Assembly (NCBI GenBank): GCA_024642005.1
Contig: JAHECA010000006.1
Location: 1-64,000 of the forward strand
Origin: Robiginitalea sp.
Lineage (GTDB): Bacteria > Bacteroidota > Bacteroidia > Flavobacteriales > Flavobacteriaceae
DNA: 64,000 nt
Reading direction: 5' to 3'
Notes under the pieces: model-generated
What the model was told of the DNA's origin: nothing
Databases searched by the model: none
The model's input: the letters and a program-made list of their open reading frames with translations, nothing else
Made by a program: the position numbers and the translations under genes
Shown: piece by piece, positions 34,908 to 46,381 of the stretch
How the letters are laid out: the number at the start of each line of letters is the position of its first letter
Position numbering within the stretch: position 1 is the stretch's first letter

Positions 34908-36515
34908 ATGCAGGCCGAAGGAATACCCTTTAGGGATACCGGTTATTTCTCCTCCCTTATTACGGACTACCTTGCTGAGGAGCCGGCGCTGGAACCATTC
35001 TACCACCGCTTTCCTGAAATACACGCCTTCGGGGCCCAGATACGCGAGAAACTGGCTGCCTATCAGGCGGCAAACCGGCCTGTTGTCTGCCGGGTGCTGG
35101 AAGAACAGTACACCGGCCTCGACCTGTCAGAAGCCACCCGACGCAACCTGGACTCCCTCAGGCAGCCTCAGACCTTTACCGTGGTAACAGGGCACCAGCT
35201 AAACCTGTTTACCGGGCCGCTCTACTTCCACTACAAAATAGTATCGACCATCCGCCTCTGCCACCAATTGCAGGATGCCTATCCGGAATACCACTTTGTG
35301 CCGGTCTACTGGATGGCCACAGAAGATCACGATTTTGAGGAAATCAACCATTTCAATTTCCAGGGAAAGGAAATTCGGTGGAACCGCACCTCTTCCGGGG
35401 CTGTTGGCCGTCTCGACACTGCTGGCCTGGCTTCGCTATACGAAACCTTTGCCAAAGACCTGGGGGTTGGCAAAACGGCCGATTTGCTGCGCGAGCTGTT
35501 CCGTAAAGCTTACCTGGAGCAGCCCAACCTGGCTTCGGCAACCCGCTACCTGGTCAACCGCCTGTTCGGTGCCGAAGGCCTGGTAATCCTCGACGGGGAC
35601 GATGCCCGCCTGAAAACGCTTTTCCTGCCCCAGATGAAGCAGGACGCTTTTGATAATACGGCCTTCAGCCTGGTCTCCAAAACTGCAGGAAAGCTGCAGG
35701 CGGCAGGCGAGGGGTATATGGCCCAGGTTACGCCCCGGGAAATCAACCTCTTTTATCTGAAAGATGGGCTTCGCAGCCGCCTGGTTAAGGAGGCGGGGTC
35801 TTTTAAGGTGCTGGATACCGACCTGCAGTTTTCCCGAAACGAGCTGGAAGCCGAGATGGAGCGCCATCCCGAACGCTTTTCGCCCAATGTGATTACCCGC
35901 CCGCTCTACCAGGAGGTGCTGCTGCCCAACCTCTGCTATATCGGCGGGGGAGGCGAGCTGGCCTACTGGCTTGAGCTCAAACCCTATTTTGAAGCTGCCG
36001 GCACACCCTTCCCGGTACTGCTGCTGCGAAACTCGGCCCTGCTCATCTCTGAAAAACAAAGGCGGAAGGCCGCCCGCCTCGGCGTAAGCCCGTCTGAGTT
36101 GTTCCTCGACCAGAACCAGCTCATCGACAAAAAAGTGCGCGAACTCTCGAAGATAACCATCGACTTCGGACCCCAGCGTGAAATCCTGAAAAAGCAGTTC
36201 AAGGAGCTCTACAGCCTGGCTGCCGAGACCGACCCTTCCTTCCTCGGGGCGGTGAAAGCCCAGGAGGTGAAACAGCTCAAAGGGCTCGACCACCTTGAAA
36301 AGCGGCTGCTCAAGGCCCAGAAGCGCAAACTAAAGGGCCACGTAAACCGCCTGGCAGCCCTGCAGTCAGAACTCTTCCCGGGGGGCAGCCTGCAGGAGCG
36401 CACCCGGAATTTCGCGGAGTTCTACCTGGAAATGGGCCCGCAGTGGAATGCCGGCTTGCTGGAGAGCTTTGACCCCCTGTCGCACGAATTTACCGTGATC
36501 ACCTATTCGTCCTGA
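34908..36515 (+). CDS. bshC: Bacillithiol biosynthesis cysteine-adding enzyme BshC
   Basis: BshC performs the last step of bacillithiol synthesis, joining cysteine to glucosaminyl-malate. The 535 residues show the family core VVTGHQLNLFTGPLYFHYKI (about 98-117), PVYWMATEDHDFEEINHF, and the C-terminal coiled-coil region rich in Lys/Leu (about 420-505) seen in the BshC structure. ATG 34908 is chosen over in-frame upstream codons because the latter precede the TATCTTTG box. It implies that the organism uses bacillithiol as low-molecular-weight thiol, as known for several Bacteroidota; bshA and bshB are not in the window. Confidence 0.95.
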   Translation: MQAEGIPFRDTGYFSSLITDYLAEEPALEPFYHRFPEIHAFGAQIREKLAAYQAANRPVVCRVLEEQYTGLDLSEATRRNLDSLRQPQTFTVVTGHQLNLFTGPLYFHYKIVSTIRLCHQLQDAYPEYHFVPVYWMATEDHDFEEINHFNFQGKEIRWNRTSSGAVGRLDTAGLASLYETFAKDLGVGKTADLLRELFRKAYLEQPNLASATRYLVNRLFGAEGLVILDGDDARLKTLFLPQMKQDAFDNTAFSLVSKTAGKLQAAGEGYMAQVTPREINLFYLKDGLRSRLVKEAGSFKVLDTDLQFSRNELEAEMERHPERFSPNVITRPLYQEVLLPNLCYIGGGGELAYWLELKPYFEAAGTPFPVLLLRNSALLISEKQRRKAARLGVSPSELFLDQNQLIDKKVRELSKITIDFGPQREILKKQFKELYSLAAETDPSFLGAVKAQEVKQLKGLDHLEKRLLKAQKRKLKGHVNRLAALQSELFPGGSLQERTRNFAEFYLEMGPQWNAGLLESFDPLSHEFTVITYSS

Positions 36516-36542
36516 ACAGGGGTTTCCTTAAGGCAGGTGCCG

Positions 36543-36550
36543 TATCTTTG
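36543..36550 (+). promoter_or_regulatory. -7 promoter element of the PLP decarboxylase gene
   Basis: TATCTTTG matches TAnnTTTG, 17 bases upstream of ATG 36568. Confidence 0.5.
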
Positions 36551-36567
36551 CTCAAAAGGAAATCTGC

Positions 36568-37941
36568 ATGCATACCCTCGACCTCGATACTGTCGAAATG
36601 ACGCTGGACGTCATGAAATACGCCATTGGACGCATTACCAACAAGAACCCGGAGCTGGGCCACCCGCGGCGGGAAGAAGACCTGCTCGCCGAAGTAGGTG
36701 AGACCATCACCCCCAAAGGGATAGGAGGCGAAAGGGCCTTCCAGCTTTTCCGGGATGTACTGATCAAAGCCACGGTTCCCATAGACCACCCGCGCCACCT
36801 GGCCTTTGTGCCGGCGGCCCCTACCCGGGCGGCGGTGCTGTTCGACCTGGTAACTTCTGCCTCCTCGATCCACGGGGCTTACTGGATGGAAGGCGCCGGG
36901 GGTATTTTCTGCGAGAACCGGGCCATGGACTGGCTCGTTTCCCTTACCGGCATGCCCAAAGGGGCATTCGGGGTGTTTACCAGCGGGGGTACAGCCGCCA
37001 ACCTCTCGGCCATGGTAACGGCCCGGGAAGCCTGGCGTAGCCGGGGTGGGGTAACCGACCGCCGGGGGATTATCATCGCTTCCAGCGGGGCGCACAGCTC
37101 CATCAAGGCCATGGCCAAGGTAATCGATGCGGAGGTGCTGCTGGTGCCAACAGAAGACCTGCTCACCGGTCAGGCCCTGTCTGAGCGCATTGCCGGGATG
37201 AACCCCGAGGATCGCTGTTGCCTGTTCGCCGTGGTGGCGACCGGCGGCACCACCAATGCGGGCATCATAGACGACCTGCAGGGAATCGCCGAGGTTTGCG
37301 AGCGCGAAAAGCTCTGGTTTCACGTCGATGCCGCTTATGGGGGGGGCGCCCTGCTGGCCGATTCAGTACGGCCTCTTTTCGCCGGGATCGAAAGGGCCGA
37401 CAGCATTACCATAGACCCCCACAAATGGCTTTTTTCACCTTACGATTGTGGGGCCGTGCTTTACAAAAACCCGGAGTTGGCGCGCCAGGCACACCAACAG
37501 GAAGGTTCCTACCTGGACATTTTCAAGGACGAGGGGGCCAGCGGCTTCAACCCCTCTGACTACCAGATTCAGCTCACGCGCCGGCTCAGGGGCCTGCCGC
37601 TCTGGTATTCCCTGGCCACCCATGGCACCGACAAGTACAAATGGGCCGTCGAACGGGGCATTTACCTGGCTCAGGAGGCGGCCAGGCGCATCGACAGCCA
37701 GCCAGGGCTCGAACTGGTGCGTGAACCGGGGCTTTCGTGCGTGCTTTTCAGAAAGGCCGGATGGGATGCCGTGGACTATACGGAGTGGACCTACCGGAAC
37801 CACCGCGACGGGATTGCCCTGGTGGCGCCCACCAAGTGGAAGGCAGCCGGCCAATCCGAAACCGTATTGCGGTTCTGCTTTATCAATCCCGATACAACAA
37901 TTGAAGATATTGAATTGATCCTCGGGACCTTACGGGACTAG
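36568..37941 (+). CDS. Group II PLP-dependent amino-acid decarboxylase
   Basis: The 457-residue protein belongs to the pyridoxal-dependent decarboxylase family (aromatic-L-amino-acid/glutamate decarboxylase group). Visible are FTSGGTAANLSAM (phosphate-binding), HVDAAYGGGALL (Asp that binds the pyridine ring) and ITIDPHKWLFSPYDCG, whose lysine forms the internal aldimine. Substrate specificity cannot be read; aromatic amino acids, glutamate, 2,4-diaminobutyrate or tyrosine are all handled by relatives. It is transcribed alone. Its last 12 bases overlap the end of the convergent flavoprotein gene. Confidence 0.9.
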   Translation: MHTLDLDTVEMTLDVMKYAIGRITNKNPELGHPRREEDLLAEVGETITPKGIGGERAFQLFRDVLIKATVPIDHPRHLAFVPAAPTRAAVLFDLVTSASSIHGAYWMEGAGGIFCENRAMDWLVSLTGMPKGAFGVFTSGGTAANLSAMVTAREAWRSRGGVTDRRGIIIASSGAHSSIKAMAKVIDAEVLLVPTEDLLTGQALSERIAGMNPEDRCCLFAVVATGGTTNAGIIDDLQGIAEVCEREKLWFHVDAAYGGGALLADSVRPLFAGIERADSITIDPHKWLFSPYDCGAVLYKNPELARQAHQQEGSYLDIFKDEGASGFNPSDYQIQLTRRLRGLPLWYSLATHGTDKYKWAVERGIYLAQEAARRIDSQPGLELVREPGLSCVLFRKAGWDAVDYTEWTYRNHRDGIALVAPTKWKAAGQSETVLRFCFINPDTTIEDIELILGTLRD

Positions 37942-38478
37942 GAATTCGCCCTTCCAGCCATCCTGCCGCTTGGAGTAACGGATGCGTTTGTGGCGCGGAC
38001 GGTTCAGCCGCAGGTATTCGATCTTGAAGGGAAGGACGTGGATTACCGAGAAATAATCGTCCCGGTCGAGGTATTCGACCCGTTCGGGGCCGTCGATCAC
38101 CGAACCGGGGGTCTGGGCGCTGCGGTATTCGATCCGGGTGGGCTCCGGGACCAGATCCCGGTAATGTGCCAGCACGTCCTCAGACCGTTCGCGCACGGCC
38201 AGCCCTTCGAAGCGCAATTGCAGCATCAGCCCGGGGTGGAAGCAGAGCAGGCTTACTTTATTATTCTCCTTGATGTGCAGTATTTTCTTGGAACGCGAGT
38301 CGGTATAAAAGGTAATTCGCAACTCCTCAGGGTCAAATTCTCGGATGACGATGGTACGCAAGCGTGGAAGCTGTTCCAGGCCCAGGGTTGCCAGGGTGGC
38401 ATAGCGAAACGGGTGGGTCACGTCTTGGGCACCCGCCTGCATTTCCGCCAACAATTCTTGCCAGTTGGGGTCGTTCAT
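37930..38478 (-). CDS. Pyridoxamine 5'-phosphate oxidase-family flavoprotein
   Basis: The 182-residue protein has the split-barrel FMN-binding fold: ATLATLGLEQLPRLRTIVIREFD, then FYTDSRSKKILHIKENNKVSLLCFHP, and C-terminal IEYLRLNRPRHKRIRYSKR. It is shorter than authentic PdxH and lacks its typical C-terminal RLAP segment, so a role in pyridoxal phosphate synthesis is doubtful; general FMN-dependent redox or flavin binding is safer. ATG 38478 (MNDPNWQEL) fits the family, whereas an earlier codon at 38577 adds residues without similarity. Confidence 0.82.
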   Translation of the reverse strand: MNDPNWQELLAEMQAGAQDVTHPFRYATLATLGLEQLPRLRTIVIREFDPEELRITFYTDSRSKKILHIKENNKVSLLCFHPGLMLQLRFEGLAVRERSEDVLAHYRDLVPEPTRIEYRSAQTPGSVIDGPERVEYLDRDDYFSVIHVLPFKIEYLRLNRPRHKRIRYSKRQDGWKGEFLVP

Positions 38479-38579
38479 AGCGCTGGCTTTTGTGAAAATT
38501 ACGAAAAAATTCGCTTCAGAGGTAGGGTAAAGAACATGTGGGTTGTTATATATCCAAAAGTTGCTTTGAAAGGGCATTT

Positions 38580-38623
38580 AAAAACCGCCTCCCGAGGCCG
38601 CCATACCCCGGGAAGCGGTTCTC
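38580..38623 (-). terminator. Terminator-like hairpin, minus strand
   Basis: A 12-bp stem (aaccgcctcccg with cgggaagcggtt, one G-U on RNA level) around a loop of about 14 bases, followed on the minus strand by a U5 run. It lies upstream of the PNPOx-like gene, so it would stop a transcript arriving from the right. Confidence 0.55.
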
Positions 38624-38721
38624 TGAAAAAGCACGGGAGTGTGAACCTCCCGAACAATTGTGTCATAATAAGTTCATGTGTTTAGGTTGGTTTTGTCCCG
38701 GGAGACCGGGAGAAAGAAAGG

Positions 38722-38755
38722 CCCCGGCGGAATTCCGCCGGGGTTTTTTCTTTTC
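38722..38755 (+). terminator. Terminator-like hairpin upstream of guaA
   Basis: Perfect 9-bp stem (ccccggcgg 38722-38730, ccgccgggg 38735-38743), aatt loop and a following TTTTTTCTTTT. No plus-strand gene ends nearby, so the transcript it stops is unknown. Confidence 0.7.
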
Positions 38756-38839
38756 GCCCTCCCGGGTTGCAAACGGCATTGTAAATATCCCGTGGAAAAC
38801 TCTGCCTGTATCGCGCAGGGCCCCATGGTTGTATTTTAC

Positions 38840-38847
38840 TATTTTTG
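38840..38847 (+). promoter_or_regulatory. Possible -7 element at the guaA start
   Basis: TATTTTTG matches TAnnTTTG but ends only 3 bases before the guaA ATG. If used, the mRNA would be leaderless or nearly so. Confidence 0.35.
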
Positions 38848-38850
38848 CCC

Positions 38851-40380
38851 ATGCAAAATAACGTTCTCATCCTCGACTTCGGTTCCCAGTACACCCAACT
38901 CATCGCCCGGCGGGTGCGCGAACTGAACATCTTCTGCGAAATTAAGCCGTATAACCGCCTGCCTGAAGACCTTACGCAGTACAAGGCCGTAATCTTGTCG
39001 GGATCGCCCTATTCGGTTCGGGCCGACGATGCCCCACACCCCGACCTGAGCGGCATTCGCGGAAAGAAACCCCTGCTGGCCATCTGCTACGGGGCCCAAT
39101 ACCTGGCCCATTTCGGAGGGGGGAATGTAACCCCGTCTAAAACCAGGGAATACGGCCGTGCCAAGCTGGCACATGTAGCACCCGACCCTTTTTTCAAGGA
39201 CATACACGAAGGCAGCCAGGTATGGATGAGCCACAGCGATACCATACAGGCCCTTCCCGAAGGGGCTGCCCTGCTGGCAAGCACCCACGATGTGGCGAAT
39301 GCGGCCTACAAATTGCCCGGAGAGAACACCTATGCCATTCAGTTTCACCCCGAGGTATACCATACCACGGCGGGAAGCACCCTGCTAAAAAATTTCCTGG
39401 TAGACATAGCCGGTCTCGAGCAGACCTGGACCCCCGCGGCCTTTGTGGAGACCACAGTGGCCGAGCTGAAGAAAAAAATAGGGAACGACAAGGTAATCCT
39501 CGGCCTCTCCGGCGGAGTCGATTCTACCGTGGCAGCCGTGCTGCTGCACAAGGCCATCGGGAAGCACCTGCACTGTATCTTCGTAAACAACGGCCTGCTG
39601 CGCAAGAATGAGTACGAAGAAGTTCTCGACCAGTATGAGCACATGGGGCTTAATGTGAAGGGCGTAGACGCTTCGGCACGCTTTTTGGATGCACTGGCAG
39701 GGGAAGAAGACCCCGAGAAGAAACGCAAGATCATCGGCCGCGTCTTTATCGAGGTATTCGATGACGAGGCGCATCAGGTAGAAGACGCCAGGTGGCTGGG
39801 GCAGGGCACCATTTACCCAGACGTGATCGAGTCGGTCTCGGCAACGGGTGGCCCGTCGGCCACTATTAAAAGCCACCACAACGTAGGGGGGCTGCCCGAT
39901 TATATGAAACTTAAGGTAGTGGAACCGCTGAAAATGCTTTTCAAGGACGAAGTACGGCGTGTGGGTGCCAGCCTGGGCATCCATGAAGAGCGGCTGGGTC
40001 GGCATCCCTTTCCGGGGCCGGGCCTCGCCATCCGTATTCTGGGCGACATAACCCGTGAGAAGGTAGCCATCTTACAGGAGGTCGACCACGTTTTCATCAG
40101 CGGGCTGCGCCAGTGGGGCCTGTATGACCAGATCTGGCAGGCCGGGGCCATTTTGCTTCCGGTGCACAGCGTGGGGGTGATGGGAGACGAACGAACTTAC
40201 GAAAAATGCGTAGCTTTAAGGGCTGTGGAAAGCACCGACGGGATGACTGCCGACTGGGTGAACCTACCGTACGAATTTCTGCAGAAGACCTCAAATGACA
40301 TTATCAACAAGGTGCCCGGGGTGAATCGGGTGGTGTACGACATCAGTTCCAAACCTCCGGCTACCATAGAATGGGAATAG
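38851..40380 (+). CDS. guaA: GMP synthase (glutamine-hydrolysing)
   Basis: GuaA converts XMP to GMP with ATP and glutamine. The 509 residues hold an N-terminal class I amidotransferase domain (catalytic Cys79 in LLAICYGAQ, later His/Glu in QFHPEVYHT), the ATP pyrophosphatase domain with PP-loop [10 protein letters not shown] (about 214-223) and the C-terminal dimerisation domain ending in [14 protein letters not shown] 38851 ([18 protein letters not shown]) matches the family start; a TTG two codons upstream is not needed. It heads a plus-strand run guaA - LysM protein - OsmC - DUF922. Confidence 0.97.
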   Translation: MQNNVLILDFGSQYTQLIARRVRELNIFCEIKPYNRLPEDLTQYKAVILSGSPYSVRADDAPHPDLSGIRGKKPLLAICYGAQYLAHFGGGNVTPSKTREYGRAKLAHVAPDPFFKDIHEGSQVWMSHSDTIQALPEGAALLASTHDVANAAYKLPGENTYAIQFHPEVYHTTAGSTLLKNFLVDIAGLEQTWTPAAFVETTVAELKKKIGNDKVILGLSGGVDSTVAAVLLHKAIGKHLHCIFVNNGLLRKNEYEEVLDQYEHMGLNVKGVDASARFLDALAGEEDPEKKRKIIGRVFIEVFDDEAHQVEDARWLGQGTIYPDVIESVSATGGPSATIKSHHNVGGLPDYMKLKVVEPLKMLFKDEVRRVGASLGIHEERLGRHPFPGPGLAIRILGDITREKVAILQEVDHVFISGLRQWGLYDQIWQAGAILLPVHSVGVMGDERTYEKCVALRAVESTDGMTADWVNLPYEFLQKTSNDIINKVPGVNRVVYDISSKPPATIEWE

Positions 40381-40381
40381 C

Positions 40382-42520
40382 ATGAACCTGACTCCTACCT
40401 TGCGCTCAGCACTCTTGCTGGCGGCCATGTTCTTGTTCGGAATCGGCGCGCGGGCCCAGCAGTTCCGCACGCATGCCGTGAAGGCAGGGGAAACCCTGTA
40501 TGCTATCGCCCGGCAGTACCAGGTAAGCCCCGAGGCCCTGCTCAGGTACAATAAAGAGATTGGCGACGGCACGGCCCTGCGGCCCAATACGATCCTGGCG
40601 ATACCGCCCTCAGAAGCGCGACCCGACCAGGCAACCGCCCAGGATACAGCGGGCCTTGTCAAGCCAGTGGGGTTCCGCACCCATAGGGTCAAGCGGAAGG
40701 AAACCCTGTTCAGCATTACCCACAAATACGACATAGACGAGCGCGACTTAAAGCGCTTCAACCCCGACCTCTATTCGAACCCGCTTCAAAAAGGTATGGT
40801 GCTGCGCATTCCGCAGTACCCCCAGGGTCACGATCCGCAACAAGCGGAGGATAGCGCATACATTACCTATCGGGTGCTGCCCAAAGAGACCCGCTGGAGC
40901 ATTGCGAGCAAATTCGGCATTTCGATGGACAGCTTGCTGGCGCTGAACCCCGAACTGCCCCGGAGCACCAGCTACCTGGCAGAAGGGGAGGAGCTGCGTT
41001 TGCCCAGGCCTGCCCTGAGCGACCTGAAACCCGACCAGACCCAACTGTACCGCTCCTACACCGTACCCCCAAAGAAAACGCTGTTTGCCCTGAGCCAGGA
41101 ATTCGGGATCTCACGCGAGGAAATCATAAGGCTAAACCCCGAGATCATGGAACGTGGCAACCTGCAGGAAGGCATGGTGCTGCGCCTGCCCGAACCCAAA
41201 GCCGACAGTACGGCGGTGAATGCCTCCAACTTCGTGTTCTACGAGGTAAAACCGGGGCAGACTGAATATTCCCTTACCCGCAAACTGGGGGTGAGTTGGT
41301 CTGAACTGCGGCGGCTCAACCCCGAGCTGGCCACCGGTCTGCGCGCGGGGATGGTTCTTAAAATACCGCGGCAGCAGGCAGGGGAACTCCCTGTCAAAAA
41401 CGCCCTGGTGCTCGACCGCTTCGATCTGAGGGACAGCATCGATGCGCGTAATGTGCCGCGGCTCCTGGTACTTTTTCCGTTCCGCCTCGACCGCCTCGAT
41501 CTGGCTGACGAAGTGGGTACCCTCGACCGTATCGACAAGAACAATGCCCTGAAATACAGTCTGGGGCTCTACTCAGGCCTCTTGGTGGCCATGGATTCAA
41601 TCGCCGACCTGGGCATCTCGGTAGAGGTGAAAACCTTCGACACCCAACTGAACCCCGAACGGGTTAAAATGCTGCTTATGCAGCAAGACCTGGGCAGCCT
41701 CAATGCCATCGTGGGGCCGCTCGATCCCCGTTCAATGCAGGAAGTTGCCGCCCGGGCAGCCGACCTCGACGTACCGGTGATTTCCCCCGTACCCATCTCG
41801 GAAAAGCTGCCGCAGCAGAACGTTTTCTATACCTACACCGACGAGGCCCGCATGCGCCAGCACATGTTGCAGTACATGAAGAAAACGACCACCGACCAGA
41901 GCCTGTTCATTATTTCTGACCGCGAGAACCAGGATGCCGAGGCGGCCATCCTGAAGGAGTTTCCGGCGGCCCGCCTGGTTGATTTGAGAGAGGAAGAAAA
42001 GAATATCTTCCTCGATATGGACAAGCTGCAAAACGTATTGTCGAAAGACCGGGAGAACTGGTTTTTCGTGGAAACCGACAACTTCAAGATCGCCTCGAGC
42101 GTGAGCTCCATTTTGAATTCGGTCAATTCAGATACCACACGGGTGCGCATGTTCACCACGAACAAGGGCAAGGCCTTCGAGAATGAGGTTATTTCTGCTG
42201 TGCACCTCTCCAAACTGCGTTTCACTTACCCCTCGGCCTATCGCGATGTCGCGGAATCGGCATTTACCCGCAGGTACCGAGAGCGTTTCGGCGGCGAGCC
42301 CGACCGCTATGCCGTGCGCGGCTTTGACCTGGGCATGGACCTGCTCTTGCGGCTGGCCTACAAACCGGACCTCTTCGAGGCCGCAGACCAGCTGGGCCCC
42401 ATGAACTATACCGGCAACACGTTTAATTATATCAAAGAGCTCGAGGCGGGCTATTTTAACACGGCCTCATACATTCTGATGTATGACGGGCTGCGAATTG
42501 TAGAAATAGAAGGACCATGA
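40382..42520 (+). CDS. Five-LysM protein with periplasmic-binding-like domain
   Basis: The 712-residue exported protein has a signal peptide (ends ARA-QQ, about 25), five LysM repeats (about 29-78, 98-144, 161-208, 221-270 and 282-328; each with a KxxETLYxIAxxYxVS-like core ending in LxIP) and a C-terminal type I periplasmic-binding-like domain (about 350-712). LysM domains bind GlcNAc in peptidoglycan. The combination suggests a peptidoglycan-anchored sensor or scaffold rather than an ABC transporter component, since no permease or ATPase adjoins. It starts one base after the guaA stop and its end overlaps the OsmC start (ATGA). Confidence 0.85.
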   Translation: MNLTPTLRSALLLAAMFLFGIGARAQQFRTHAVKAGETLYAIARQYQVSPEALLRYNKEIGDGTALRPNTILAIPPSEARPDQATAQDTAGLVKPVGFRTHRVKRKETLFSITHKYDIDERDLKRFNPDLYSNPLQKGMVLRIPQYPQGHDPQQAEDSAYITYRVLPKETRWSIASKFGISMDSLLALNPELPRSTSYLAEGEELRLPRPALSDLKPDQTQLYRSYTVPPKKTLFALSQEFGISREEIIRLNPEIMERGNLQEGMVLRLPEPKADSTAVNASNFVFYEVKPGQTEYSLTRKLGVSWSELRRLNPELATGLRAGMVLKIPRQQAGELPVKNALVLDRFDLRDSIDARNVPRLLVLFPFRLDRLDLADEVGTLDRIDKNNALKYSLGLYSGLLVAMDSIADLGISVEVKTFDTQLNPERVKMLLMQQDLGSLNAIVGPLDPRSMQEVAARAADLDVPVISPVPISEKLPQQNVFYTYTDEARMRQHMLQYMKKTTTDQSLFIISDRENQDAEAAILKEFPAARLVDLREEEKNIFLDMDKLQNVLSKDRENWFFVETDNFKIASSVSSILNSVNSDTTRVRMFTTNKGKAFENEVISAVHLSKLRFTYPSAYRDVAESAFTRRYRERFGGEPDRYAVRGFDLGMDLLLRLAYKPDLFEAADQLGPMNYTGNTFNYIKELEAGYFNTASYILMYDGLRIVEIEGP

Positions 42521-42921
42521 CTTCCAAAGTAGTATATCTGGGGGAGCTTCGTACCGAATGCACCCACCTGCGTTCCGGCAGTACCTACATAACCGACGCC
42601 CCTACCGACAACCACGGCAAGGGCGAGGCGTTTAGCCCCACAGACACAGTGGCGACCGGCCTGGCCAGCTGTATGATTACCGTAATGGGCATCAAGGCGC
42701 GCGACCTGGGGGTGGAACTAACCGGTTCCACGGCCGAGGTAACCAAGCACATGGCCGCTGCCCCTAGGCGGATTTCCAAGGTGGAGCTCGATCTGTACCT
42801 GCCATCTGCAGTAGGGGAGAAGCAGCGAAAGATACTCGAGAATACCGGGCGCACCTGTCCTGTGGCGATGAGCCTGCATCCTGAACTTGAGCAGGTAATC
42901 CGATTTTTTTGGACTTTGTAA
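42517..42921 (+). CDS. OsmC-family protein
   Basis: This 134-residue protein has the OsmC/Ohr fold marks with two redox cysteines: Cys52 in TGLASCMITVMG and Cys114 in GRTCPVAMSLHPEL. OsmC-like enzymes reduce organic or fatty-acid hydroperoxides using thiols (lipoylated partners for Ohr). It is shorter than E. coli OsmC but of normal length for the YhfA-like subgroup. It overlaps the LysM gene by 4 bases and the DUF922 gene by 13, so expression with guaA is likely. Confidence 0.9.
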   Translation: MTSKVVYLGELRTECTHLRSGSTYITDAPTDNHGKGEAFSPTDTVATGLASCMITVMGIKARDLGVELTGSTAEVTKHMAAAPRRISKVELDLYLPSAVGEKQRKILENTGRTCPVAMSLHPELEQVIRFFWTL

Positions 42922-43448
42922 AAATTCTGGTACTGGCCTGTTTGGCCTGCAGTCCTGGCCTGCGGGGACAGGATGAGCCCTCCCTCAGATGGGAGCCGGG
43001 CCTGCGCCTGTCCTGGGCCGACTTCAGGGGGGATCCCCCCTCGAGCCTGCGCATCGCGGCCACCACGGCCAGCGGCCTAAGCTACCGGTATACGGCCCGG
43101 GGTGAAGGCGAACGGTACGAAATCGACTTCATCGTAGATACTTTTTTTTACCCTGAAAAATCCTGGTTCCACCCCGAGCTGTGCGATGCCCTGGTACTGA
43201 GCCATGAGCAGCTGCATTTCGACATCTCCGAGCTCTTTGCGCGCCGGTTGCGCGGCCGCCTGCGCTCGGCCCATTTTACCGATCGCGTCAAGGCCGAGGT
43301 GCGGCAAATTTTTGCCGAAGTAAACCGGGAGCTTTCCCAGTTCCAGGACAGGTACGACAGGGAGACTGATTTTTCGCGAAACCGGGAAGCCCAGCTGGCC
43401 TGGAACCAGTCGATAGCGCAAATGCTCAGGGAATCGCCCGAGCGGTGA
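42909..43448 (+). CDS. Exported DUF922-like protein with HExxH motif (TTG start)
   Basis: The 179-residue protein begins at TTG 42909 and has a short export segment (ILVLACLACSPGLRG), a conserved-looking GLRLSWADFRGDPP, and HEQLH at 99-103 followed by a distal acidic helix. This suits the DUF922 group of putative zinc proteases or metal-binding proteins. No ATG or GTG occurs near the expected start. Activity is unproven. The stop is directly abutted by the convergent isomerase-like gene. Confidence 0.72.
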   Translation: MDFVKILVLACLACSPGLRGQDEPSLRWEPGLRLSWADFRGDPPSSLRIAATTASGLSYRYTARGEGERYEIDFIVDTFFYPEKSWFHPELCDALVLSHEQLHFDISELFARRLRGRLRSAHFTDRVKAEVRQIFAEVNRELSQFQDRYDRETDFSRNREAQLAWNQSIAQMLRESPER

Positions 43449-44318
43449 TCAGATATCGCAGATGCCCACCCCTTGCTTCAGGGCGGCAATCTTGTCTTTC
43501 CAGGTGGGGATAAATTCCTGGGCCACATGCCCGCTAAAGCCGGTATCGGCAATGGCCCGCATGATGGCCGGGTAGTTCAGTTCCTGGGTTTCGTCGATCT
43601 CGTGACGCCCCGGGTTGCCGCCGGTGTGGTAATGGCCGAAATAGGGATGGTATTCCTGTATGGTTCGGATTACATCCCCCTCCATGATCTGCATGTGGTA
43701 GATATCGTAGAGCAGCTTGAAGTGCCCCGTGCCCAGGCGGCGGCAGAGCTCGACGCCCCAGAGGGTATGGTCGCACATGTAGTCTTTGTGATCTACTTTG
43801 GAGTTGAGGAGTTCCATCTGAATAACCACGCCGTACTTCTCGGCTACCGGCATTATGCGCGACAGCCCTTCCGCGCAATTCTGCAGGCCCACCAGGTCGT
43901 CCATGCCGTGGCGGTTCCCGCTGAAGCAGATCAGGTTGGTGAAGCCCGCCTCGGCAATCAGCGGAATTTTCTCAGTGTAGTCTTTAACCAGTTCGTCGTG
44001 AAGCTTTTTATCGTTCCAGCCGTCGGTGATGCCTTTGCCGGCCCCCCAGCACATGGCAGCGTGAATGCCGTGTTTCTTGAGCAGCGGGAATTCGTCGGGC
44101 CCCACCAGGTCGATGGCCGGGATGCCGAGTTCCACAAGGTTGCCCAGAAAGGTATCCAGGGGGATGCTCCCGTAGCACCAGTAGCAGGCAGAATGGTTGA
44201 TGCGTCCCTTGGGCGGGGCGAAAGACTCCGGCGTGCCAGCCGCTTTCACAAGCGATGCGGGACCCATCAGGGCGGCCGAGGCAACGGCGCTCTGCCGCAT
44301 AAAATTCCTGCGTTTCAT
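43449..44318 (-). CDS. Exported hydroxypyruvate isomerase-like TIM-barrel protein
   Basis: The 289-residue protein begins KRRNFMRQSAVASAALMGPASLVKA, a Tat-type signal, then a sugar phosphate isomerase/epimerase TIM barrel related to hydroxypyruvate isomerase (Hyi). Likely metal-binding acids lie in VIQMELLNSKVDHKDYMCD and LLYDIYHMQIMEGD, and a final glutamate in VAQEFIPTW. Hyi interconverts hydroxypyruvate and tartronate semialdehyde; the export signal suggests a different, periplasmic substrate. It stands alone on the minus strand. Confidence 0.83.
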   Translation of the reverse strand: MKRRNFMRQSAVASAALMGPASLVKAAGTPESFAPPKGRINHSACYWCYGSIPLDTFLGNLVELGIPAIDLVGPDEFPLLKKHGIHAAMCWGAGKGITDGWNDKKLHDELVKDYTEKIPLIAEAGFTNLICFSGNRHGMDDLVGLQNCAEGLSRIMPVAEKYGVVIQMELLNSKVDHKDYMCDHTLWGVELCRRLGTGHFKLLYDIYHMQIMEGDVIRTIQEYHPYFGHYHTGGNPGRHEIDETQELNYPAIMRAIADTGFSGHVAQEFIPTWKDKIAALKQGVGICDI

Positions 44319-44365
44319 AGGTTTTGTTTTCTGTGGTTCCTAAAGATACATATTTTAGTGTACCT

Positions 44366-46322
<1,957 letters not shown>

Positions 46323-46381
46323 CAACTGCCTCGCCCAGGCGCAGGGTCTGACTGGCCAACTGCCCGGTAAAAAAAGCATTC

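Larger units (their letters stand above)
38479..38850. other. 372-base gene-free stretch before guaA with two outward-facing hairpins
   Basis: No protein gene is credible. A terminator-like hairpin at the left (38585-38623) has its T-run on the minus strand, and one at the right (38722-38750) has it on the plus strand. About 100 bases between them carry a further small hairpin (gggag/ctccc, around 38635-38651). This suggests an independently transcribed small RNA or simply stacked terminators. Confidence 0.5.
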
